Origin: Candidatus Cloacimonadota bacterium
Lineage (GTDB): Bacteria > Cloacimonadota > Cloacimonadia > Cloacimonadales > Cloacimonadaceae
Direction: 5' to 3'
DNA length: 6,170 nt
Assembly: GCA_027318525.1 (NCBI GenBank)
Contig: DAHVPA010000089.1
Coordinates: 1,378 to 7,547 of the forward strand
Of the stretch, positions 1-5,899 are shown one piece after another. The position numbers and the translations under genes were made by a program. Positions within the stretch are counted from its first letter, which is position 1. Each line of letters opens with the position of its first letter. The notes under the pieces are model-generated. The model searched no databases and was not told where the DNA came from. It worked only from the letters and a program-made list of their open reading frames with translations.

Positions 1-683
1 ATGAGATAGAGCGCATGGACGACATGTATGCCAGCGGCAAGCAGGATGTGGACGTCACCATCACCACCCGCGAACTGGCACGTATGCTCAAGACCAGAGG
101 TATTGATTTGAGCGTGCTGGAAGACGGCTCTGCCGATAATCCCCTCGGAGAATATTCCGGTGCAGGCACGATTTTCGGTGCCACCGGTGGCGTCATGGAA
201 GCCGCTCTGCGCACAGCTTACAAGCTGATTACAGGCAAGGAACTGCCCAGCCCGGACATCGACTTTGTGCGTGGTTACAAAGGCATCAAAAAAGGTGAGC
301 TGACGATTGAAGGCAAGACCATCCGCATCGCTGTGGCATCAGGACTTGCCAATGTCCAGAAGCTGCTGGAAGAGGTTCGTGCCGCCAAGCAGGCAGGCAA
401 GGAACCGCCCTATCACTTTATTGAAGTGATGGCGTGCCGTGGTGGTTGCGTAGGCGGCGGTGGACAGCCCTACCGTTCCACTGCTACTGTGCGTCTGGCG
501 CGTGCCAAAGGTCTTTACAAAGAGGATAAAGGCATGCCTCACCGCGAATCGCACAACAATCCCTCCATCCAGAAACTTTATAAGGAATACCTTGATAAAC
601 CGCTTTCCGCCAAAGCCAAGAAGCTGCTTCACACCAGCTACAAAGCACGTCCCATGGCAATGCGGAAACCGAACCAGGACTAA
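1..683 (+). CDS. hydA: [FeFe] hydrogenase catalytic subunit, C-terminal part (gene runs off the left edge)
   Basis: Reversible H2 production/oxidation subunit of a cytoplasmic [FeFe] hydrogenase. The reading frame (codons from base 3) is open to the left edge, so the ATG at 15 is internal. Counting from that Met, residues 11-70 match the family block after the L2 Cys motif (DVD..ITTRELARMLK, then a GATGGVMEAALRTAY block). Residues 136-152 hold the L3 motif, IEVMACRGGCVGGGGQP, whose Cys141 and Cys145 correspond to two H-cluster ligands, the second bridging to the di-iron site. Residues 158-212 form the small-subunit-like C-terminal domain (RESHNNPSIQKLYKEYL, LLHTSYKARP). The L1 and L2 motifs and any N-terminal ferredoxin domains lie outside the window. 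The motifs are complete and the gene ends normally, so it appears functional. The residue after the first L3 Cys is Arg, where Pro is common. A strong terminator follows, so this is probably the last gene of its operon; in multisubunit hydBC-type enzymes the partner genes would lie to the left (inference). Confidence 0.96.
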   Translation, partial: EIERMDDMYASGKQDVDVTITTRELARMLKTRGIDLSVLEDGSADNPLGEYSGAGTIFGATGGVMEAALRTAYKLITGKELPSPDIDFVRGYKGIKKGELTIEGKTIRIAVASGLANVQKLLEEVRAAKQAGKEPPYHFIEVMACRGGCVGGGGQPYRSTATVRLARAKGLYKEDKGMPHRESHNNPSIQKLYKEYLDKPLSAKAKKLLHTSYKARPMAMRKPNQD

Positions 684-701
684 CTGTCACTTGGATAGAC
701 T

Positions 702-735
702 AACTGCCCGGATTTAAGGTCCGGGCAGTTTTTTT
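702..735 (+). terminator. Rho-independent terminator after the hydrogenase gene
   Basis: An 11-bp perfect stem pairs AACTGCCCGGA (702-712) with TCCGGGCAGTT (720-730) around the 7-base loop TTTAAGG, and runs straight into a T tract (729-735). It lies 18 bases after the hydrogenase stop codon and before any signal for the next gene, so it separates the hydrogenase transcript from the MutL-like gene. Confidence 0.95.
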
Positions 736-770
736 ATTGCCTTCCTGATTTCATCACATCTTCCATGTTT

Positions 771-823
771 GCTGCGAGGGGTCAGCGTGGGGAAAGCCCT
801 CGAAGACCCCTCGTTGACCCCTC
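771..823 (+). repeat. 53-bp structured intergenic repeat, copy 1
   Basis: Identical over 53 bases to 5051-5103 and in the same orientation; the match ends abruptly on both sides. It can fold as a 12-bp stem, GAGGGGTCAGCG (776-787) with CGTTGACCCCTC (812-823), with one G-T pair. Inside, GGGG (789-792) can pair with CCCC (807-810). An alternative fold pairs CGAGGGGTC (775-783) with GACCCCTCG (805-813), a 9-bp perfect stem. It lies between the hydrogenase terminator and the promoter of the MutL-like gene. It has no coding capacity and no clear target-site duplication. It resembles a REP-like or other short palindromic repetitive element; I do not recognise the family. Confidence 0.93.
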
Positions 824-921
824 CGGGGAAAAGAGGCTCATATCTGCTCCATGACCTGAATCTGAAAGCGGCTGTTTTTATTCAGAAAAAAAGAAATTAT
901 TAGTTACTCAGGCGGAATTTA

Positions 922-952
922 TTGACAAATAAAAGTCCTGATGAAAGATAAT
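922..952 (+). promoter_or_regulatory. Candidate sigma-70-type promoter for the MutL-like gene
   Basis: A perfect -35 TTGACA (922-927) is followed after 19 bases by GATAAT (947-952), which matches five of six bases of the -10 consensus. The spacer is 2 bases longer than ideal. Transcription would start near 959, giving a 5' leader of about 55 bases. The same perfect TTGACA occurs in the two other promoter candidates of this window. Confidence 0.5.
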
Positions 953-986
953 CCCGGATGTTTCGGGAGAGGGCAAGGAAATAATA

Positions 987-1002
987 GGCTGGGCAGCCAG
1001 CC
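987..1002 (+). promoter_or_regulatory. GCAG-tetraloop hairpin adjoining the ribosome binding site of the MutL-like gene
   Basis: GGCTGG (987-992) pairs perfectly with CCAGCC (997-1002) around the 4-base loop GCAG. The hairpin ends two bases before the GAGG ribosome binding site (1005-1008) that serves the ATG at 1014. A G+C-rich stem this close could hinder or pace ribosome loading. No ligand-binding riboswitch core was recognised around it, so a regulatory role is inference. Confidence 0.4.
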
Positions 1003-1013
1003 GCGAGGTATGA

Positions 1014-3911
1014 ATGGAAAACAACTACCTGATAACCGACATCGGAAGCACCACCACAAAGGCAATTCTGCTTACGCAAAGCGGCGGCAAATGGCAGCTT
1101 GCAGGTCTGGCAAATTCACCCACCACCGTGGAAAAACCGCATGAAGACGTCATGGCGGGCGTCCTGAATGCAATAAGCAAACTGCAGGCGGAGACAGGCT
1201 TCACCCTTCTGGAAACTGACAAATCAACCGGATTGGATAAGGTAAAATCAGACCAGGCATGGCTTTCCACCTCCAGTGCGGGCGGCGGACTGCAGATTCT
1301 GGTGATTGGGCTGGTGAAGGAAGAATCCGCTTCCAGTGCGGAACGGGCTGCTTACGGTGTGGGTGGTGTTTTGCTGGATACAATTGCCATAGACGACGGC
1401 AGGTCGGTCGTGCAGCAGATGCATGCCATCGAAGATAAACAGCCGGACATCATTCTGATGAGCGGAGGCTATGAGGGTGGTGCCTATGCATCGGTGCTGC
1501 GGCAGGCAGAAATCCTCTCCTATTGCGAAATCAAACCCAAGTATTCACTCCATACAAAAATCCCTTTGGTCTATGCCGGAAATGCCGATGCGGCGCAGGC
1601 GATTGAAAACATACTCATGGAAAGCTTTGAGGTGCATCTGCTGGCAAATATCAGACCCTCTGAGGAAATTGAAACGACAGAGCACGTCAGCGGCTTGGTG
1701 CATGAACTATTCCTCAACAATGTGATGCAGCAGGCACCGGGATATAAAGCAGTCAGTGAAGCGGTTTCCGACCCAGTTATCCCGACACCTTTGGGAGTTA
1801 TGCAGGCGCTCAAGCTGATTGCCGAGACAGAGCATAAAAACATTCTGGCGGTGGACATCGGCGGTGCCACGACCGACGTCTATTCCAACATCTTCGGTAA
1901 GTTTTACAGAACTGTGAGTGCCAATTTCGGAATGAGTTATAACCTCTGCAATGTCTTTGCCAAAGGTGACAGGGAACAGCTTAAACAGTGGCTGCATCCG
2001 GCTTTGGATGAGAACGTCCTGCGCAATTATCTGGGGAATAAAATGCTCAAGCCCACCACTCTGCCGTCTGATGACAGGGACCTGCACATCGAGCAGGCTC
2101 TGGCGCGCCTTGCCTTGCAGCTTTCGCTGCAGCAGCACCTGCAGATGAATTTCTCCATCGGGCAAATAGGACACTTCCTCAAACTCAAGAACGATGACCT
2201 GGATCCTTTCCATGAGCAGTTTTTCAGGGAAAAGCTGGATGAGCGTGCAGAGTTTAAGCTGCAGGATTTTCACATGCTGATAGGTGCCGGAGGGGTAATC
2301 TCGCATGCGCCTGCTCCCAAACAGGCTGCCCTGATGCTGGTGGACGGTCTGCAGCCGCGTGGAGTCACGGAACTGTGGAGAGATAAACATTTCATTACAC
2401 CACACCTGGGCAAGCTGTGTCAGGTCAATCCACAGGCAGCTTTGGAACTGCTGAAGAAGGATTGTCTGGAGCCGCTGTGTCTCTGCATACGTCCGCTTCC
2501 TTATAAGATTAAAAAGGATAAGATAGCGCTCAGCCTTGAGCTTGAAAGCGCTCAGGGCATACAGACAATCAAAGTGGAAGGCAATAAGCTGCTCTGGATA
2601 GATAACAGCAAAAAGATAAAAATAAAAGTACAAAGTCTGGGCGGAGTCCAGCTTGCCTATGAGCAGAAGGAGCTTTCTGCCGAGACGGATTTACCGGTTT
2701 TAGTTGATACACGGATATCCGGGCAATTTGATTATGAGGATATAAACACAGCGCTGCAGCTATACAGCATCAGCTTTGCGCAGGATGAACCGACTGGCGG
2801 CAAAGTCAGTCACAACGGCGGGAACGGTATTCACAGGGACACAACCAAGCGTATCTTTGCCTTGCCCTATGCCGGCAACATCTATGTCAGCCAGGATGAT
2901 GAGGTTAATCCGGACACACTGCTGGGAGAGAACCTCTACGACCCGCCTCGTCTTTATGTCCTGCAAGTCTTCCGGGGCAGGGAAAACTCGTTTAATCCAG
3001 ACCTTTTCAAGCAATACCTGCAAGTCAAACTGGGCGATGAGGTCAAGAACGGGCAAGTCATCTACAAGGAGCAACTCTCCTTTGTGGAAAGCCTGCTCAG
3101 CGCTTCACACTTTAACTTCCACTCACCTGTTCGCGGCAAGGTCGAAAAGATAGACTGGCAGAACGGCACTCTTTTATTGCGGGAGATTCAGGACTACTCG
3201 TTTGAGCCGGTCACTATCAATGTGGCAGCCCAGCTCGGGATGCGACCCTCCCTGATGATGGGCAGCCTGCATAAACGTAAAGGGGAGTTTGTCACCACCG
3301 GTGAAATCCTGGCGGTAAAAGACTGGAAGAAGCATGAGAACCGTCTGCACTCACCTGCAACAGGCACCGTTATTGATGTGGATAAAGTCAAAGGCACCAT
3401 TACAATCCAGTATCTGCGCAAGAACCTGAAGCTGGAGTCCTGCCTGAAGGCAAGAGTAAGCGCTGTTTCACGCAACAGGTATGTGGAATTGGAATACTCC
3501 GGGCTCACCATCAACGGCTGCATCGGGTTTGGTAAAACAGCGGACGGTCCGGTGGTCTGGAACGATAAATTCATTGAAGCAGACCTTAAGCAGGACTTCA
3601 TTGCCGTCTTTCCCTTTGCCCTCAACCGCGAACAGCTTGATATAATAAAGCGTAACAGACTTTCCGGTATCATTGTCCCGTCCCTGGAGGAAAGCGACCT
3701 GGTGCACATCCTGGGTGAGGAACTGGGCGTCGGTATCACCGGTGGGGAGCCAATCCCCTTCAGCATTATCCTCACGGAAGGTTTCGGCAACCTCAGTTAT
3801 AGCAGGGAAATGGCTCAGGCTTTGCAGGATTCGACCGGCAGGCACGGAGTCCTGTTCCCCGATACCCAGATAAGGGCAGGAGTAGTCAGACCCAGTCTGG
3901 TGATACAGTAA
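1014..3911 (+). CDS. MutL/GlmL-family ATPase with long C-terminal barrel-sandwich extension
   Basis: The N-terminal ~470 residues match the MutL (GlmL) family found with B12-dependent glutamate mutase and thought to act as an ATP-dependent chaperone or reactivase; this is not the mismatch-repair MutL. ASKHA-type motifs are visible: phosphate-1 DIGSTTTK (9-16), LMSGGYEGG (148-156), phosphate-2 VDIGGATTDVYS (280-291) and adenosine-type LIGAGGVISHAP (422-433). Classic family members are near 460 residues; this one has 965. Residues ~664-724 and ~751-801 look like two half-modules of a lipoyl/biotinyl-type barrel-sandwich fold (LGDEVKNGQVI, then SPVRGKV; KGEFVTTGEIL, then SPATGTV), without the MKM attachment Lys. 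Residues ~858-965 are an alpha/beta segment (FIAVFPFALNREQ, GIIVPSLEESD, ITGGEPIPFSII), ending in QIRAGVVRPSLV. The start at 1014 has GAGG five bases upstream; the ATG at 1010 is in another frame and too close. No mutase subunit gene is in the window, so the client is unknown. Confidence 0.88.
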   Translation: MENNYLITDIGSTTTKAILLTQSGGKWQLAGLANSPTTVEKPHEDVMAGVLNAISKLQAETGFTLLETDKSTGLDKVKSDQAWLSTSSAGGGLQILVIGLVKEESASSAERAAYGVGGVLLDTIAIDDGRSVVQQMHAIEDKQPDIILMSGGYEGGAYASVLRQAEILSYCEIKPKYSLHTKIPLVYAGNADAAQAIENILMESFEVHLLANIRPSEEIETTEHVSGLVHELFLNNVMQQAPGYKAVSEAVSDPVIPTPLGVMQALKLIAETEHKNILAVDIGGATTDVYSNIFGKFYRTVSANFGMSYNLCNVFAKGDREQLKQWLHPALDENVLRNYLGNKMLKPTTLPSDDRDLHIEQALARLALQLSLQQHLQMNFSIGQIGHFLKLKNDDLDPFHEQFFREKLDERAEFKLQDFHMLIGAGGVISHAPAPKQAALMLVDGLQPRGVTELWRDKHFITPHLGKLCQVNPQAALELLKKDCLEPLCLCIRPLPYKIKKDKIALSLELESAQGIQTIKVEGNKLLWIDNSKKIKIKVQSLGGVQLAYEQKELSAETDLPVLVDTRISGQFDYEDINTALQLYSISFAQDEPTGGKVSHNGGNGIHRDTTKRIFALPYAGNIYVSQDDEVNPDTLLGENLYDPPRLYVLQVFRGRENSFNPDLFKQYLQVKLGDEVKNGQVIYKEQLSFVESLLSASHFNFHSPVRGKVEKIDWQNGTLLLREIQDYSFEPVTINVAAQLGMRPSLMMGSLHKRKGEFVTTGEILAVKDWKKHENRLHSPATGTVIDVDKVKGTITIQYLRKNLKLESCLKARVSAVSRNRYVELEYSGLTINGCIGFGKTADGPVVWNDKFIEADLKQDFIAVFPFALNREQLDIIKRNRLSGIIVPSLEESDLVHILGEELGVGITGGEPIPFSIILTEGFGNLSYSREMAQALQDSTGRHGVLFPDTQIRAGVVRPSLVIQ

Positions 3912-3931
3912 ACTAAGGCTTTTCCTTACTG
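3906..3931. other. Short inverted repeat spanning two convergent stop codons
   Basis: CAGTAA (3906-3911) and TTACTG (3926-3931) are inverted copies; one holds the TAA stop of the MutL-like gene and the other the TAA stop of the secreted-protein gene. Between them AAGG and CCTT flank CTTTT. It might act as a weak bidirectional terminator, but the stem is short and there is no real T tract on either strand. Confidence 0.3.
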
Positions 3932-4942
3932 ACTCTGGTAGCGATACATGACATCCTGAGGACCGGAGTATTGGCTCTCATATGTCTTAATTACTGTCAC
4001 TTCTGCATTGGAACCCAGGATATTGACCGAAGTCTTTTCATGGTCAAAGGTGGAAGGACTTTTGTAGAAATAAACCAGTCTGCCGCCGCTTATCCAGTAA
4101 GGTTCGAAGTCATAGCCCAGCATCTTGTCAAAGGAGATGGGGACGGGATTTCCGCCGACTCCATCCGCTGCATAAGTGGGTCCATAGGGTTCATCTTCGT
4201 TGGTGTTGTAACCAAAAAGCAGGAATGAGCTGTCAGGCGCGATGCAGTAAGATATCGGCTCAGCGGTTGCGATGGTGCCCCAATGGGTTAGTTCCAGCTT
4301 TGACACGTTGATTTCATAGCCGTATTCATCAATTGTAAAGAGGTCATAATCACCGTAGGATTCTTTGTTGTAATACTTGCCGTCCTGATTGGTGACCGGA
4401 GGCAAGCCCTTGCGTTTGTAACCGTCCCTGGGGGGGACAAAGTCTTTTTTGACGGGGGTGGAGAGCTTGGCTGTAGTGAAGTTGTAGGTATATTGCCATT
4501 GGACGTAATCACCGGAGCCATAGGTCAGGACGATGGCGAGGTTGGCATCCTTGTTCAGATGGATATCGCTGAAACTATAATAATTATCTTCCAGAGGATC
4601 TTTCACCTTGAATTGCGTGAGGACGGAAGCCTGTCCGGAAGGTAAGCTGATGCTGCGGATGATGATTGTGGTATAGCCGGGGTCTTCGTATTTGAGACCT
4701 TCAGTATAGACGGAGCTGAGCGCATACAGCTTGGTGCCGGCTTTGTTCCAGGTAAAGTCCAGCAGCGTATCATCAGTGTAAACATCAGCTTCGTCACCGG
4801 TCTTCAGGTCCATCAGGGTCAGCTTGCCCATATACCGGCAAGCCAGGACGTCCTTGCTGTTACAAATCTCCTGCAAGGTAGCAGCAAATACGATTTGTGA
4901 TAGAGTTAACGCAATAAATATCAACACAAAAGCTCTGGTCAT
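3926..4942 (-). CDS. Secreted protein of unknown function with TolB/WD40-like beta-propeller repeats
   Basis: This 338-residue protein has a clear Sec signal peptide: MTR, a hydrophobic stretch at residues 4-19, and a likely signal peptidase I site after VFA (18-20). The mature part is rich in Tyr, Asp and Gly. It shows at least four strand-turn-strand segments of propeller type: DFTWNKAGTKLYALS (62-76), SDIHLNKDANLAIVLTYG (125-142), ISYCIAPDSSFLLFGYN (230-246) and EPYWISGGRLVYFYKS (280-295), resembling the W-x-pDG-x-l-y-f pattern of TolB/WD40-like blades. There is no lipobox, transmembrane anchor or catalytic motif that I recognise. Cys27, Cys35 and Cys233 are the only cysteines in the mature protein. 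I chose the ATG at 4942 over the in-frame TTG at 4948 because AAGAGG (4950-4955) lies 7 bases before the ATG but only one base before the TTG. It is convergent with the MutL-like gene, 14 bases between stops, and is probably monocistronic. Function unknown; export to the periplasm or cell surface is inferred. Confidence 0.85.
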   Translation of the reverse strand: MTRAFVLIFIALTLSQIVFAATLQEICNSKDVLACRYMGKLTLMDLKTGDEADVYTDDTLLDFTWNKAGTKLYALSSVYTEGLKYEDPGYTTIIIRSISLPSGQASVLTQFKVKDPLEDNYYSFSDIHLNKDANLAIVLTYGSGDYVQWQYTYNFTTAKLSTPVKKDFVPPRDGYKRKGLPPVTNQDGKYYNKESYGDYDLFTIDEYGYEINVSKLELTHWGTIATAEPISYCIAPDSSFLLFGYNTNEDEPYGPTYAADGVGGNPVPISFDKMLGYDFEPYWISGGRLVYFYKSPSTFDHEKTSVNILGSNAEVTVIKTYESQYSGPQDVMYRYQSQ

Positions 4943-4977
4943 AATCAAACCTCTTCAGTCATAAATTCTGGAAAAAC

Positions 4978-5006
4978 ATCTCACACCGCTCTGCGCCTGC
5001 TGTCAA
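4978..5006 (-). promoter_or_regulatory. Candidate promoter for the secreted-protein gene
   Basis: Read on the minus strand, a perfect TTGACA (5006-5001) is followed after 17 bases by TGAGAT (4983-4978), a weak -10 preceded by TG in the extended -10 position. Transcription would start about 30 bases before the ATG at 4942, and the AAGAGG ribosome binding site would lie within that leader. The ideal -35 and spacing support it; the poor -10 limits confidence. Confidence 0.42.
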
Positions 5007-5050
5007 GAGTATTTCTGATTGAATGTATCAATATCTGGTCTTCCTTAATC

Positions 5051-5103
5051 GCTGCGAGGGGTCAGCGTGGGGAAAGCCCTCGAAGACCCCTCGTTGACCC
5101 CTC
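5051..5103 (+). repeat. 53-bp structured intergenic repeat, copy 2
   Basis: Base-for-base identical to 771-823. Here the base after the repeat is G (5104), which pairs with C5055 and extends the outer stem to 13 bp (5055-5067 with 5092-5104). It sits between the divergent promoters of the secreted-protein gene and the Rrf2 regulator gene, about 45 bases from the former -35 and about 62 from the latter. Complete identity of two non-coding copies 4.3 kb apart points to recent spread, gene conversion or strong constraint. Confidence 0.93.
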
Positions 5104-5165
5104 GAATAAAGTAGGGAAAAAGTAATCCTGAACAGAATTTCCTACAAAATTGATAGAGATTGTGC

Positions 5166-5197
5166 TTGACATAATAGCCTACCGGATTAGTATGTAT
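5166..5197 (+). promoter_or_regulatory. Promoter of the rrf2-desulfurase operon with overlapping IscR-like operator candidate
   Basis: A perfect -35 TTGACA (5166-5171) is followed after 16 bases by TAGTAT (5188-5193), a 4/6 match to the -10. The spacer and -10 are overlaid by a degenerate palindrome at 5174-5197. It begins ATAGCCTAC, has AGT at 5189-5191 and ends TAT at 5195-5197. Its left half and centre resemble the E. coli IscR type-1 site (ATA, four bases, AC ... AGT, four bases, TAT), but the right half is one base short. A repressor bound here would block RNA polymerase, as expected for autoregulation by an Rrf2 protein. Operator identity is inference. Confidence 0.5.
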
Positions 5198-5224
5198 TCA
5201 GAAAACAATAACAAGAAGGTTAAA

Positions 5225-5650
5225 ATGCAAATCAGCACACGCACTGAATATGCCCTGCGGGCTTTGCTGGAAATGGCAAAGGTGAGCAGTGAGCCGATTT
5301 CCGCGCGGGAAATCTGCGAACGCCAGCATTTACCCAAGAAATATATAGAACGCTTGTTGGGCAATATGCGCTCAGCGGGACTGGTGGACAGCCTGTCCGG
5401 AGCGCATGGGGGCTATGTCCTTGCCAAGAAACCGGAAGCCATTACTCTGCTCAACGTGATGCAGGCGGTGGAAGACCATTCCTGGGAGATGAGCTGTATC
5501 TCCAATCCGCCGGAACATTGCAACCGGGGTGAATGCAATCTGCACGTGGTCTGGGGCGATGTTTACCAGAATATGAAAAGCATCCTGGACGGCTATTCGC
5601 TGGACCGGATTGAGGATATGATGGAACTGAACGAAAGTGGAGAAAGATAA
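5225..5650 (+). CDS. Rrf2-family transcriptional regulator with IscR-type Fe-S ligands
   Basis: Dimeric winged-helix DNA-binding regulator, 141 residues, normal for the family. It opens with the typical MQISTRTEYALRALLEMA. The helix-turn-helix covers about residues 26-57 (ISAREICERQHLPKKYIERLL) and the wing is GAHGGYVLAKK (59-69). Cys91, Cys99 and Cys104 plus His107 form C-X7-C-X4-C-X2-H, matching the ligands Cys92, Cys98, Cys104 and His107 of E. coli IscR, so a [2Fe-2S] sensor cluster is likely. Two in-frame upstream ATGs (5150, 5192) were rejected: they precede or overlap the promoter, and family members start where this one does. AAGAAGG (5213-5219) lies 5 bases before the chosen start. 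Its stop overlaps the desulfurase start (TAATG), implying coupled translation. It probably represses this operon when its cluster is loaded, responding to Fe-S status; NO or redox sensing, as in other Rrf2 proteins, is possible. Confidence 0.93.
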   Translation: MQISTRTEYALRALLEMAKVSSEPISAREICERQHLPKKYIERLLGNMRSAGLVDSLSGAHGGYVLAKKPEAITLLNVMQAVEDHSWEMSCISNPPEHCNRGECNLHVVWGDVYQNMKSILDGYSLDRIEDMMELNESGER

Positions 5651-5889
5651 TGAGCAGCGGCAGAATCTACCTTGATAACTGCATGACGACAATGCCTGCA
5701 CCGGAAGTGCTGGCTGCCATGCAGCCCTATCTCACCGAAAAGTTCTGGTATCCCGGCTCCTTTGTCAGCACCGGCGAAACCATCAACGAAGCCTTGAATC
5801 AGTTCAAGGGCATAGTGGCAAAAAGCCTGAGTGCCAAACCAACAATGGTCTGCACCCAGGCAGCAATCAATTTGACCAATACATTTTGA
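5650..5889 (+). pseudogene. Cysteine desulfurase (NifS/IscS family), N-terminal fragment only
   Basis: The 79 codons align with the start of class V aminotransferase-fold cysteine desulfurases, PLP enzymes that take sulfur from cysteine for Fe-S assembly. RIYLDNCMTTMPAPEVLAAM (5-24) corresponds to the family's YLDNAATT..PEV..AM, followed by PYLTEKF (26-32). TQAAINLTNT (69-78) falls where TSGGTEANN normally lies. The TGA at 5887 stops it far short of the usual ~380-400 residues, before the PLP-binding Lys and the catalytic Cys loop. No continuation was found in any frame of the remaining ~280 bases, which become A+T-rich, so a point frameshift alone does not explain it. It has GGAG seven bases before the ATG and is coupled to the Rrf2 gene, the usual iscR-iscS/nifS arrangement. 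An insertion, a rearrangement or an assembly join are possible causes. The product cannot be an active desulfurase as written. Confidence 0.82.
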
Positions 5890-5899
5890 AGGATACCCG

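Noticed and set aside
856..885. CTGAAT / ATTCAG inverted repeat after repeat copy 1
   Set aside because: Six-base arms with an 18-base loop in A+T-rich DNA are expected by chance; it has no terminator features.
941..1008. Possible B12 or c-di-GMP riboswitch ahead of the MutL-like gene
   Set aside because: A B12 link would fit the gene, but no B12 box or other conserved core is present and the likely leader is only about 55 bases, too short for those classes.
941..1144. 67-codon plus-strand frame starting before the MutL-like gene
   Set aside because: Its ATG falls inside the candidate promoter, most of it overlaps the MutL-like gene in another frame, and the protein is low-complexity and basic.
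1707..2633. 308-codon open frame on the minus strand inside the MutL-like gene
   Set aside because: It lies wholly antisense to a gene with clear conserved motifs, its protein resembles nothing I recognise, and such long antisense frames arise from codon bias.
3194..3790. 198-codon minus-strand frame within the 3' part of the MutL-like gene
   Set aside because: Antisense shadow of a conserved coding region, without a convincing product.
5111..5145. Inverted repeat GTAGGGAAA / TTTCCTAC upstream of the rrf2 promoter
   Set aside because: Eight pairs with one G-T and a 19-base loop, lying upstream of the likely transcription start; no T tract. It could be an operator, but nothing supports that.
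5150..5224. N-terminal extension of the Rrf2 protein from the ATG at 5150 or 5192
   Set aside because: The region contains the promoter elements, and the family start at MQISTRTEYAL has its own good ribosome binding site.
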